Positions 30,915-41,787 of a DNA stretch of 64,000 bases are shown piece by piece. Origin of the DNA: Leptidea sinapis (lineage: Eukaryota; Arthropoda; Insecta; Lepidoptera; Pieridae); assembly GCF_905404315.1 (NCBI RefSeq), contig NC_066273.1, forward strand, positions 620,001 to 684,000. The letters run 5' to 3'. Below the pieces are notes generated by a model. The model worked only from the letters and a program-made list of their open reading frames with translations. It ran no database searches and was not told the DNA's origin. Both the position numbers and the translations under genes were made by a program. Every line of letters starts with the position of its first letter. The first letter of the stretch is position 1.

Positions 30915-32151
30915 TGAAGAGCTTATGTTGTACCATAAATAGTGTTTACCAGGAACTTCTAATAATTGGCAGTCAGCCAACGCATAATAGTTTTGTAATA
31001 AGTTTACTTTTTTTTGAATATACCTATTTTTTTTTTTGTATGTAAACATTATATTAATATATATTATTATGTACTATCTACCCGTAGACTTCGTTCTGTC
31101 AAAATTTAATAGTAAAAATTAAAAAATTTACAATTTAATTTCCGAGTGATTCCGTTTTTTATATCTTAACAATAAACGACGATAACATACAAAAATAAAT
31201 TTAGTAGACTGCAATACTTTATAAACTTGATCATACACATTCTAATGCTTTCCCAGTCGGTACCGCCGCAACCGCTATGACCCTGCATTTTAAACCTGAA
31301 ATATCTTAGAAAATATTCATAAAAATTACATGCTGCAAAAGGCCATAATGATCTATATATTAAATAAACACACACACTTAAGATTCTGAATTGTATAACG
31401 ATTAATGCTGTATTGTTTAAAATCGCTTCGTAAAATATAAGCCATTATTTCTAGAAAAAAGTTGTGGGTTATCCCTATGGGATAGATAAAATATATCATA
31501 ACAAACGTTTTTGTGGACATTTTTAAGGTATACAATATTGTAGAATTATTTTGATCTATCTCGAAGAGTTCAGCCAGCGAATGCAAAGTAAGCTCAAAAA
31601 ATGTGTTTATTAACGACACTATATCAGACAACTCAATAATTATGAGTGTTTCTCTACTATATTATGCATGTATTATACCTACATATAAACCTTCCTCGTG
31701 AATCACTCTATCTATTAATAAATAGCCGCATCAAAAGTCATTGTGTAGTTTAAAAGCTATAGGGACAGTCAGCGGGAAGCAACTTTGTTTTATACTATGT
31801 AGTGATTGTGAAGGAAGGTTGTCATTTTGATGGAGTGAATCTCATTAAAGCTAGACAGAACTTATATCTTGCGTTCTATAAATAGGCAATTACTGTTTAT
31901 TTGCAACTTCCTGCCTTCCTTGTCACCTCGTAGTTTTCCATTTACCATTACTGTAAAATATTATAAGCGGATTAAATCTACGGATGACGTTTGATGACAG
32001 GATACCGCAATGTAACAGGAGACATCTGTCAACTGTCACGGCATCAGAACCGCGAATGACTAGTTTTACCGGTTATTGAAGTAGAACTTAAACTAGTTTT
32101 ATAAAGCGGTTGAATTCGAATTTAATCCTACAGCTTTAGCTGTCTTATTAA
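30915..32151. other. no gene seen
   Basis: AT-rich; several - strand frames of 60-90 residues (31,166-31,631) are Phe/Ile/Tyr-rich without motifs. Confidence 0.5.
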
Positions 32152-32263
32152 TAAACGCAATGAAAAAGTTACTCCAAGTTTAAAATTACTTCTCCCTGTC
32201 ATGTAATTCTGTATTGAAAAAAAGTTTTAAATTTGGTATTACTTTACTTCGCGTTTATTTATA
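32152..32263 (-). mobile_element. small MITE, AATAAACGC termini
   Basis: AATAAACGCAATGAAAAAGT at one end and ACTTTACTTCGCGTTTATT at the other are inverted relatives. The inverse-orientation copy is at 41,885-42,009, with the shared core ACTTCTCCCTGTCATGTAAT. Confidence 0.6.
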
Positions 32264-32269
32264 CGATAA

Positions 32270-32424
32270 TTAATCCGACTCGGATGGATAGCGTTCGGGA
32301 AGCTCCGTAAAATCTTCCCGTGCCAAATACCACAGTTTCTGAAGACGAAGGTTTTTAACCAGTATGTGTTGCCAGTAGAAACGGAGAGGGCTATGCTCGG
32401 AGTTTCCCTGCGAGATCAAATCAG
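32270..32424 (+). pseudogene. RTE LINE fragment, left of the nested insertion
   Basis: Matches the RTE copy at 4610-4380 (inverted) from CGACTCGGATGG through CTGAAGACGAAGGTTTTTAA. There is an internal deletion before GAGAGGGCTATGCTCGGAGT, and the match ends GAGATCAAATCAG. The RTE text resumes at 37,459. Confidence 0.8.
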
Positions 32425-33191
32425 TTTTTAATAGCTGTCACGAGTGTGAAGTTGTTCAGTATACCTTTGTGTTATTTTTAATTTTAATAAATAGTTAAAC
32501 GCAAATATCAGAGTTAAAATTGAAATAGGTATATAAATTAACAACTGGATTAAATGTGCTTAATAAGTTTTTTAAGAAATTGTTAATATTTACATTATAT
32601 TTAAGAAAACAAAATTACTAAGTGTGTGTGTTCGCAGTAAAAACATTGACTTTTGTTTAATTCAGCAGTTATTTGGTGTTCTTATAAATTTAAAATAGTG
32701 AAAATTAAATACTCATCCCTGTGAAAGTTAATAAATATAAAGATAAGTAGAAAAAAGTGTTAATAAAATAGTAAATTTTAAAAATCTAAAGTACAAATTG
32801 AGGGTAGGAGTTAAAAAACTTTGCCATTAATTCGACCTAGCATATGTGTTGATTATTTTGCTCAATTACCAAACGCTATTTACAGTTAAAACGTCACGAG
32901 CTTCGTGGCAACGTGCGTAAGTAGTGTGTTAAGCATTAACGCTGATCATCGAACTGAGTTCGAATCCCATCCAAACCTCAGTTTTTTTTATTATTATTTT
33001 TCTGTTTTTTTTTTTTTTTTTTTTTAATTAAATAAACTTTGTTCTTAATATTATAGAAAATAGTGTAAAATCATTAACACTTTTGATAAAAAAAATTGTC
33101 TATCGATATAACTCTCTGCGAGACACCCGTTGAAGTTCATATCTAACTTGTGTTATAATATTTCATATTTTAATCTCTCTCACTCTCCAAA

Positions 33192-34280
33192 ATGACTGGA
33201 AAACAACTATCCTGGGGGTGCTGTAAGATTGGTAAAGACACTGACGATTTTATTAAATGTTTAAAATGTACAAAAGTATATCACTATGGTTGCTTGGGTA
33301 TTGACTCAAATATAAAAAATAGCAACTGGAATTGTCCAAAGTGCGGTAAATTTAAATCTAAAGGGGGCAATAATGACGAAACACCTATACGTTCAAATGC
33401 CTGCTGGTCCAGTTCAAATACACAAGAATCTAATGTTACGAAAAGATCACACAAAAGACAAGCTCTCGGTTCTCCAACTTCACCAAGTGTACCTTCCACC
33501 GCCATGTTGGAAGAAGTACGAAACATCGTTAATGAAGTTTTTGAAAAAGAAATGTCAAACTTAATGGCTAATATAAACAAAACTATAACCTTGACTGTCA
33601 GCACTTGCTTAAAAAGTATTGATAGCAAAATTGAAGAGCTCCAACGTTCCGTATCATTTATTAGCAGCCAATATGATGATATAAAAAAGGAAATTGATAA
33701 ATACTCTGATATATTTGAAAAACAAAGACGTGAAAATGAATCACTTCAAAGCACTGTTACAGATCTAACGAACAAAATTAACTTAATGGAACAGCAAGCC
33801 CGTTCTAACAATATTGAAATTCAATGTGTTCCTGAGTCAAAAAACGAAAATTTAATTTCTATCACAAAACAGCTATCAAAGACAGTGGGATACGATATAA
33901 CTGAAAGTAATATTTCTCATTGTACTCGTATAGCTAAAATGAATCCGAAATCAACACGCCCACGGTCTATCATAGTCCAACTCAATAGTCCTTTGGTACG
34001 TGATCATCTCCTAGCTGCTGTGATAAAGTTCAATAAGGGACATACAACTGAAAAATTAAATGCTTCTCATCTGGGTATACAAGGGGCTAAATGTCCTGTA
34101 TATGTTTGTGAACATTTATCAACTTCAAACAAGTTACTACACGGGGCTGCTCGACGCAAGGCTAAAGAATTGAACTACAAGTATGTTTGGGTGCGCAGCG
34201 GCAAAATATTTATGAGAAAAACCGATAACTCTGACTATAAAGTGATCACAAATAAGAATTACCTTAACCAATTAACTTAA
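33192..34280 (+). CDS. non-LTR ORF1 protein: PHD-like finger, coiled coil, FP25K-like C-terminus
   Basis: Intact, 362 residues from ATG 33,192. Residues 9-52 form a PHD-like zinc finger (CC at 10-11, C23, C26, H31, C34, C48, C51); the first ligand pair is adjacent rather than CxxC. Residues about 100-200 are a long heptad-rich coiled coil (LEEVRNIVNEVFEKEMSNLM onward). NNIEIQCVPE at about 210 starts the L1-like RNA-binding region. The C-terminus (CPVYVCEHLSTSNKLLHGAA, NYKYVWVRSGKIFMRKTD) resembles the C-terminal domain shared by LINE ORF1 proteins and the baculovirus FP25K family. It likely binds element RNA as a multimer. No stop or frameshift. Confidence 0.85.
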   Translation: MTGKQLSWGCCKIGKDTDDFIKCLKCTKVYHYGCLGIDSNIKNSNWNCPKCGKFKSKGGNNDETPIRSNACWSSSNTQESNVTKRSHKRQALGSPTSPSVPSTAMLEEVRNIVNEVFEKEMSNLMANINKTITLTVSTCLKSIDSKIEELQRSVSFISSQYDDIKKEIDKYSDIFEKQRRENESLQSTVTDLTNKINLMEQQARSNNIEIQCVPESKNENLISITKQLSKTVGYDITESNISHCTRIAKMNPKSTRPRSIIVQLNSPLVRDHLLAAVIKFNKGHTTEKLNASHLGIQGAKCPVYVCEHLSTSNKLLHGAARRKAKELNYKYVWVRSGKIFMRKTDNSDYKVITNKNYLNQLT

Positions 34281-34284
34281 TTAA

Positions 34285-37175
34285 TATTGTACAAGTGCAT
34301 GTAAATATGAGAAAAGTTCTTCTAAATTCGATACTTTAAATATTTACTACCAAAATGTGAGAGGTCTGCGTACCAAAACTCACAACTTATATAGTAACAT
34401 TTGTTGTAATAACTATGATATTATAATTCTTACCGAAACTTGGCTATGTACAGGCATTTATAATTCAGAAATATTTAATAATAATTATAATGTTTATAGG
34501 AGAGACAGGGATCAGTTTAATTCAATAAAAAAAGGAGGTGGGGGAGTAATAGTTGCCGTTTCCAATAAATTAAATTCTAAGCGAATGAAAAACTGGGAAA
34601 GTAGGTGTGAAGACTTGTGGGTTATATTAGAATTAAACAAAAGTGAAAAAATAGCTATTTGTGCTGCTTATATTCCTCCACCAGTAAGTAAAATAGTTCT
34701 AGACAATTTCCTAGATAATTATAATCATCTCTCCGAAAGTAATACGGTTTGTTCTCTTATTGTAGGAGACTTTAATTTAAGCTGTGTAGATTGGGACTTG
34801 GCTGACGACGTTTCTACTCAATATCACACATCTGGTATATCTAAAACCTTAATAGACTTTAGTCATGTCAACAATTTTCACCAATATAATCGAATCAAAA
34901 ATAGTCAAAATAAAATATTAGATCTTGTTTTGTTTAACAGTGAGACACCGAAGATTTCAGTGGATAGTGCAATTACAGAACTAAGCAAAATTGATCCACT
35001 TCATCCACCTCTGCTTATAAACGTTAGCTATACTAAACAAGTAGAAAAAAAGTTAGGCACGAATAAATCTATGGTTAAATATAATTATGCAAGAGCTAAT
35101 TTCAAGGCAATCAACGAATACCTTAGTAATTTAAATTGGAACGGTAAGCTTTCAGCTTGTGACAGCACTGATGAGATGGTGGATGTCTTATATGACCACA
35201 TCCTAACATCAATGGATCTTTACATACCTAAGATCACAATTCATAAATAATAATAAGAGTAAAAGAAAAAGAAATAGTAAGAAAAAGGTATAAAAAGTAC
35301 AAAAATCCGATGGACGCGATAATATTATCAGTATTGGAGAAAAGATGTGAAAGACTATCAACACAATGCTATAACGCTTATATTGAATTTACTGAAGAAG
35401 CAATCGCTTCAAACTCAAAATTTTTTTGGACCTTCACAAAACGTAAAAAACAAAATGCTTCTAATTCATATCCTGCTGAAATGACAAAAGATAATACTTG
35501 TGTATTTGATGGTCAAGGTATTTGTAATCTATTTGCATCACACTTTTCATCCATATACGTTCAGCGGAATTACAATCCATATGAACAAAATGAAATTCTA
35601 AATAACCTAAACAATATTAAATTCAATTGTCAGTGTCTATCGTCTATACAGTTTGATCGAGATGAGATAATTCAGAAACTTAAACATCTCGATCGTAATA
35701 AGGGTGCTGGACCTGATCAAATATCACCTGTGTACCTAATCAACTGTGCTGAGACAATTGCTCTACCACTACAAGTATTATTTAATAATTCATTAAAAAC
35801 GGGAGTATTTCCTAAAAAGTGGAAAATTGCCAAGCTGGTACCAGTATACAAAAGTGGCGATAAAAAAAGTGTTACGAATTACAGACCAATTTCCATACTT
35901 TCTTTGCTTGGTAAGGTATTTGAGGCCTTAATTTATTTACGACTTTATGGCTACTTGAAAAATACGTTTAGTGTTTACCAGCATGGCTTTATAAATGGAA
36001 GGTCGACTTGCACAAACTTGGTAAATTTTTCAGAATTATTAATAGACGCGGTTGATAAGAGGAAAAGAGTAGATGTTATCTACACTGATCTAAGTAAAGC
36101 ATTCGATCTAGTGCCAATTTCCATCTTACTCTTGAAGTTATCTGTATATGGCATTGCTGGATCAATTTTAAATTTGTTAAATTCATACCTTACTGACAGA
36201 TGTTTTTACGTAGTGGCTAATGGATTTGAATCTGTAAAATACGAAATAACATCAGGAGTACCACAAGGGTCGCATTTAGGTCCTCTCCTATTTAACATAT
36301 TTATCAACGACCTTCCAAACTGCTTTAAACACTGCACACCATTTATGTTTGCTGATGACCTAAAAATTCTTAGGATAATCAATGGTCCCGATGACGTTAG
36401 CGCATTGCAGTCAGACCTAAATAGTTTATTTAGATGGTCCGAGCTTAATGGTATGATACTGAATAAAAATAAATGCTTTCATATAACGTTTACAAAATGC
36501 AAAAATAATATTACAACTAAATACTATTTAGATAATATGCCTCTCAGTACAGTAGATACTATTAAGGATTTGGGTGTTATATTTGATAGCAAACTTACGT
36601 TTATACCGCACATAGACTCTATTGTAAGCAGAGCCTCTAAAATGCTGGGATTTGTAATTCGCAATAGCAAAGTTTTTAGGAACTGGCGCACGAAGATGAT
36701 CCTATATAAAAGTCTCGTTGTGAGTATTTTGGAATACGGTAGTACCGTCTGGAGACCACACTACGCTTGCCATTGTCTCAGAATCGAAAGAATTCAGAAG
36801 CGTTTTCTTTATCACTTGGCTTTCTCAATTGGGAAATCTAGATCACTCGCAACATACTCTGAAAGGTTTACATATTTTAATATACTAACTCTGAAACAAC
36901 GTAGGGACATATTGGATTTACTTTTCTTATACAAAAGTATTAACAATATTTATGACAACTCCTTTCTGGTGTCTATGTTTAATTTTAGAGTGCCTAGATG
37001 CCCACGTAAACCTGTGAACTTATTTGAAAAACCATCTCGCAGAACTATTTTGGGGATCAATTCACCTGTGTCGCGATTATGCAAAATTATAAACGATTAT
37101 AAATGCTTGGACCCATTCAGTGATTCATTGCCAAGATTTCGCAAAAATGTAAAAAAATGTATTGTAAATAAATAA
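34285..37175 (+). pseudogene. non-LTR ORF2 (endonuclease + reverse transcriptase), frameshifted
   Basis: The frame opens after a TAA at 34,282-34,284, is in +1 relative to ORF1 and has no early ATG. The homologous region starts at YYQNVRGLRTK. The endonuclease part keeps ILTETWL, VGDFNLS and DPLHPPLLI. A stop at 35,248-35,250 and a frame change precede the RT half (35,310-37,175). The RT half keeps GAGPDQI, YTDLSKAFD, SGVPQGSHLGPLLFNIFIND and the catalytic MFADDLK (L where many relatives have T). The C-terminus has LYKSLVVSILEYGSTVWRP. A short deletion between the halves removes the linker. The product is dead unless the frame is bypassed. Confidence 0.88.
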
Positions 37176-37458
37176 TTTATAAGTATTCTTGATTTGTTTA
37201 ATACGTTTATCTTGACTTATTTAGTAGATTTTGTTAATTTCTTAATTTCATTACATTATAGAATGGTTGTTTTATAACTTATATTTATTTTATGTAACTA
37301 TTTCACACAATATAATTTAGCATGCGGTATTCACCTTAAAAGGTAATGCATTTAGTAATAAGACCCTTGTAAATTAGCATAATAATAATAATTATAAATG
37401 TATTATTGTAATTACCACTGGTGAATCTAAATAAATAAATAAAAATAAATAAATAAAT

Positions 37459-37751
37459 AAATGAGGGGATCCGTAGGAGAACCAAAGTTACCGACATAGT
37501 CCAAATGATTGCGAAACTGAAGTGGCAATGGGCAGGGCACATATCTCGACGGACAGATGGGTGTTGGAGCAATAAATTCCTAGAATGGCGACCACGTACC
37601 GGAAGATGTAGTGTTGGTAGATAAGGTGGACCGATGATCTGGTCAAGATCGTCGGAATAGGTTTGATGAGGGCAGCGCAGGACTAATGAACTTTTATATC
37701 TTTGGGGGAGGCCATTGTCCAGCAGTGGCTGTCTTCCGGCTGATGATGATA
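37459..37751 (+). pseudogene. RTE LINE fragment, right of the nested insertion
   Basis: Resumes AAATGAGGGGATCCGTAGG exactly where 32,424 left off. It has KLKWQWAGHI coding, then AGATGGACCG-type text and the end GTCTTCCGGCTGATGATGAT. Confidence 0.85.
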
Positions 37752-38134
37752 GCGGTTATTAATAACACAGTAGGTGTCTAGTATAGATTTATTTCTGCTG
37801 CGAATAATACTTTTATTGCCGTGTTGTGTTTGAAAGCCGAGTACAAATTATATTAGCTTCTCAACCTTCATCTTCTTCTTCGTTGCTTCTTAGCCGCCTC
37901 AGTATTTCACTTTGTAATAGCATTTTATTTAACAATTTCCCAATAAGCAATATTTGTAGCTGAAGTTGTGTTTCACAATACAAACAACCGTTTCATCAGT
38001 TATCTAGTAGCAAGACCCTCCATCTAGACGTATAAATGATCTAAGATATTTATCTTAAATAAGAAGGTTTATCTAATAATTTTATTAGTCTGTTCCTAAC
38101 ACATTTTGTTGAATAAAGCTGCAATAACAATAAA
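37752..38134. other. no gene seen
   Basis: AT-rich with CTTCATCTTCTTCTTCGTTG at 37,867; nothing supported. Confidence 0.5.
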
Positions 38135-38466
38135 TACTAAAATATCTTGAACAAAAAAAAACTAATAGGACATCTGGATTCCAACCGGCGTCTTCTGCTT
38201 TCCGGATCACCCAATGTCCCATCTGAGCTATTACTGTCTTGTATAATAATATAGTGGCGAATTTTACCTTTGTATTATCATGTTATTGTAGCTGTTTCTC
38301 ATTAAAACACGGATAAAACTACATTTTAAATTGAAACGTAGCTAGATCGATTTTTCGCCCGCAAAATCCCCTGTATACTAAATTTCATAAAATCGTTGGA
38401 GCCGTTTCCGAGATTCAGATTTATATATATATACAAGAATTGCTCGTTTAAAGATATAAGATAAAG
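38135..38466 (-). mobile_element. element Z, uninterrupted copy
   Basis: About 90% alike by eye to 10,060-10,346 plus 12,744-12,780, including the tRNA-like block (GACATCTGGATTCCAACCGG to CCCATCTGAGCTATTA). The stretch TTATATATATATACAAGAAT at 38,421 is the pre-insertion state of the long-TIR transposon site. Its 3' hairpin end is not seen. Confidence 0.7.
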
Positions 38467-38735
38467 CACACACCTTATCTTGGAATATGAACCTTCTATT
38501 AAATCGGTCAAGGATAATTCGAACTAAGACACGAAGGGTCCCGTACCGTTGCACAGGATGTATCACTATGTAATTATAAAATTAAAAAAAATATTAATGT
38601 ACATTCTATCAAAGTTTTAGCTATCTAACTGTGGTTTATGAGGATTGACCGATTAAGTAACAGGGCTCCAATTAGTGACACTTTGTTTACGAAAGCCAAA
38701 AATCGCAGAACGTCCCTTCATATAATATAAGTCAA

Positions 38736-39155
38736 ATTCAAATAAACTTTATTCAATAAAGCTTAAGCTAAGCGCTTTCGAATCGTCACTATAAATATTT
38801 CTTATAAATAACTGCATTCACCATAATATGTTCGTAAAAAGTTGAGCTCGTGAGAAGAACATATAAGAAACTCAACGGCCACCCATTTCTGTCAGATACA
38901 GTATTTTACAATGGCTGTAATATTCATAACAAATTAGTTTGAAAGGTGATGCATCCAATATATGAGTCGTGTTTAAATAATATACTTAAACTATTTCATA
39001 AAAAGTAGTAAAGAATAAACTGTATAAATATAAATTATCGTATATTGGATGCATCAAACTTTAGAGCTTGAATTCATTGTTTGTGTAAGGATACTTCGTG
39101 AACATGATGGTCGTAATTACTGTGACAATTAGTAATTGCATCCAACAAATACAAT
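38736..39155 (+). repeat. family D repeat, copy 1
   Basis: Runs from AATAAACTTTATTCAATAAA through GAGAAGAACATATAAGAAAC and GATGCATCCAATATATGAG to TGTGACAATTAGTAATTGCA. Copies at 50,381-50,770 and 58,368-58,775 lie in the same direction. No coding frame. Confidence 0.7.
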
Positions 39156-40708
39156 GTTTTAATAATTATAACAGGTCGACCTGGCACCACAAGCAGCGCC
39201 CGTTCACGAGTTGACGCATGAACCAGCCATCGTTCCTACTCACATCATATACCACACCATAGCTGCAAACAATCATAAATATAATCACGAGTCCTTACTC
39301 ATCGGCAATAACAATAACAATCAGAATATCAATCAAAAATCCAACACACACTTCAATTAAACCACATACAGTTCGACGTAAAGAAAATTGTTTCATAATA
39401 GGCCTCAGCGGGACTCGAACCATTGAGTGAGTACTTAAAGGCCGACATTCCGACAGTTTTTATATAAATGTACGTAATAAAGGTGATTGACCTGCAACCT
39501 GCTTTGCACGCGGTGAGCGCATCTACTTGTGTAGGTAATGTAATGACTCTTGCCTTTTTTGACTTGTTGAGGAGATTCGTTCTACCAGGCGGTTAGCACG
39601 ACGTACTGGCGGAATACTAGTGAGACACGATAATCGTTCAACAGAAATGTGTGAAATGTTTCGCTAATTATTGAAATTCTCACTGAGTAACGGTTCGCTG
39701 ATTGGGCTGGTAGTAGGGTTACCATGAGTACGGAATAATTCGAAAATTTCCGGACTTTTACGGCCCTACGAACAAAACTGGCATAAAGTTATACTTGAGA
39801 ACAAACCATGAATATGCAAAATTTGTTTCATGACTATTTTTATAGAAACACGGGCTCTTACAGAACAATTAAACATTGTTGATCCAATCGTATTTACTAA
39901 GGAGCTAATTCCAAGCGTGGCTACAAAATCGGTTACAGTTACAATAGATTCGCTTTCCTTTTTCTATCATCCTGTATCTTTCTTAGAGATGTCCTTTTCT
40001 CTCGCACGTTTTGTTTGTTTAAATGCTAGCAGGTCTATGTTTTGTTCAGATAAAATAAATAATATAATGACAGTTCAAGGAATAGAGATTATATGAATTT
40101 AATTTAAGAAATCCAAAACAAGTACTTATCAAGTAAAATTACCTATGGCTGAATATTTTATATTTGCGCAAGCTATCTGTTGCACCATGACCAACATAAT
40201 TTCGTCCGATAACTGTTCTTAATTAAATAAATACGTTTACGTAGAGACCATTCAGTTGAACGACGGAAATATAATTTAATAACGGTTCCCACTAATGTGA
40301 GATGTTAATGAACTTACTGCAGATGCTAATCTTACGTTCACGCCTCTTGTAAAGTTCATCAAGAAAATGTACTATTATTTTTGATCGTATTAACTTCAAG
40401 TATGAAAATAGCTTAAGTTATTTAGATAAACACTTAGGTATCTATTATTACCTTTAGTACCTTTGTTTATTTAAGGTCAGGTCCCAAATCTTGTATAACT
40501 TTTGTTTCTATTTACTGATTATTAAATGTTGATAAAATTATCCAAATCATTATCTTATGTTGAGGCTGAAACCCAATTTCGCATTTTGATATTTATAATG
40601 ATAACCTAAACACGAAATCATTTACTACGTTGAGTAAACTACAAAAATAATAACTAACTAAAATCATAAATTATTCTTCTTTCTTTCTTTATCATCGGTG
40701 TCCAAAGG
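39156..40708. other. no gene seen; short shared blocks
   Basis: 39,180-39,235 (TGGCACCACAAGCAGCGCCC, then GTTCACGAG) recurs in variant form at 56,778-56,830. CAGCGGGACTCGAACC at 39,408 is a B-box-like tRNA remnant on the - strand. The remainder is AT-rich without support for a gene. Confidence 0.4.
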
Positions 40709-41110
40709 CATTTATTTTCTCAAAATTGATTTGTTTAGAATTCTTTGGGAAACCACTTGAAACACTACCACCCCTTCGGAAACAAATGGCGCTCTGAGAG
40801 AGAAGAAACGGCACAAGAAACTATCCCAGCATTCTTTTTTGCGATCTTTTTACTAAACAAACAATATTGTACTGTCATTATTAGTTGTTTGTTATTTATT
40901 GTTATTACTATAAAATAATCATATTCTAGTCCCAGGCTGTCGGATCACTTCTAAGTGAACTGAATATCTATATTCAGCTGTGGAGTAGTAAGATTTACGA
41001 CAGAGCCATTTTTTATTAAAACATTAAAATTTATTTATAGATAATGCCTGATCAGTGACTGGGATATAATAGTGTATACATTTACCCTTAAAGCTATTAT
41101 GTATCTTATG
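40709..41110 (-). repeat. family C, long copy
   Basis: Inverted relative to 62,939-63,284 over its whole length: GGCATTTATTTTCTCAAAAT, ACAAATGGCGCTCTGAGAGA, CAGCTGTGGAGTAGT and TTACCCTTAAAGCTATTATG. Confidence 0.75.
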
Positions 41111-41387
41111 AAGCCTACTAGAATTAGTTACAAGCAATCCCTTATTTCTAGTGTTATAATAATGAAAATCACTATTTAGAGCAAAAAGGTGACGATGGTT
41201 GTGATGAAGATGACGATGTTTCTGCTATCGTTTTAACACCAGAGAATGCTAGCCAAAGATAAGAAAACAATTATTTTAAGGTCCATTTGTACCCACGTCG
41301 TATCTTAAGTCGCAAGTTCTTGGAAACCGCACCGTCTTCTTTACATAGCCCCAATGATGCAGTGGTTGTATCATCGTCTTTTCTTTT

Positions 41388-41470
41388 TCCTTGAGGCTGA
41401 TGAAACCCCTCTTCATCTCCTCTGCGATTGCGGTCCACAAATGCATAAGCGTAACACCGTCCTTGGTGAG
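41388..41470 (+). pseudogene. LINE ORF2 C-terminal (RNase H/zinc knuckle) remnant
   Basis: One frame reads FLEADETPLHLLCDCGPQMH, close to the 'E.ET..HLLCECPAL' tail of R1/Jockey-type ORF2 proteins. About 25 residues only, with stops on both sides. Confidence 0.4.
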
Positions 41471-41680
41471 TAGTGCTACCAGATGTTGTTTGTAATACTC
41501 GCGTCAAGAAGATACTGCGGTTATAAGTATGAGTGACGAACACAATAGTTCAATTCTGGACTCATTAGGACTAGACAAATAGCCACCCTCTCCAAATAAA
41601 AATAATAATCATTGTCTTCACAATAACTGGATAGTAAGTATAACTTTTGCCAATGTGTCTAAGATTCCCCTCTTTTACAG

Positions 41681-41787
41681 GCTGCATCATTATGAGGAGC
41701 GTACTGGCGTGCATCTTTTTTTGCGTCATCACCAACGTGATTGCCAGCGGTGATGATCGATTTATCAAGAAGTATGCGATGATGAAG
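41681..41787 (+). CDS. exon with start codon and signal peptide
   Basis: The acceptor TCTTTTACAG ends at 41,680 and the ATG is at 41,692, so 11 bases of 5' UTR precede it and an upstream non-coding exon is implied. It encodes 32 residues: a hydrophobic signal peptide followed by GDDRFIKKYAMMK. Donor GTATGT at 41,788. Phase 0. Confidence 0.85.

Larger units (their letters stand above)
32425..37458 (+). mobile_element. near full-length CR1/Jockey-type non-LTR retrotransposon
   Basis: About 5.03 kb with a long 5' UTR (32,425-33,191), ORF1, ORF2 with endonuclease and RT, a 280-base 3' UTR and a terminal (AAAT)n microsatellite (37,425-37,458). The boundaries are fixed by the interrupted RTE sequence on both sides. 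Microsatellite tails suit the CR1/L2 side of the group. The 5' UTR holds a B-box-like GTTCGAATCCC at about 32,962 and a poly-T run at 33,002-33,025. ORF2 is broken, so the copy is not autonomous. Confidence 0.88.

Noticed and set aside
32905..32985. Possible tRNA gene in the LINE 5' UTR
   Set aside because: Only a B-box-like GTTCGAATCCC is present; no cloverleaf with paired acceptor arms could be drawn.
33284..33628. - strand frame of 114 residues
   Set aside because: Antisense shadow of the intact ORF1.
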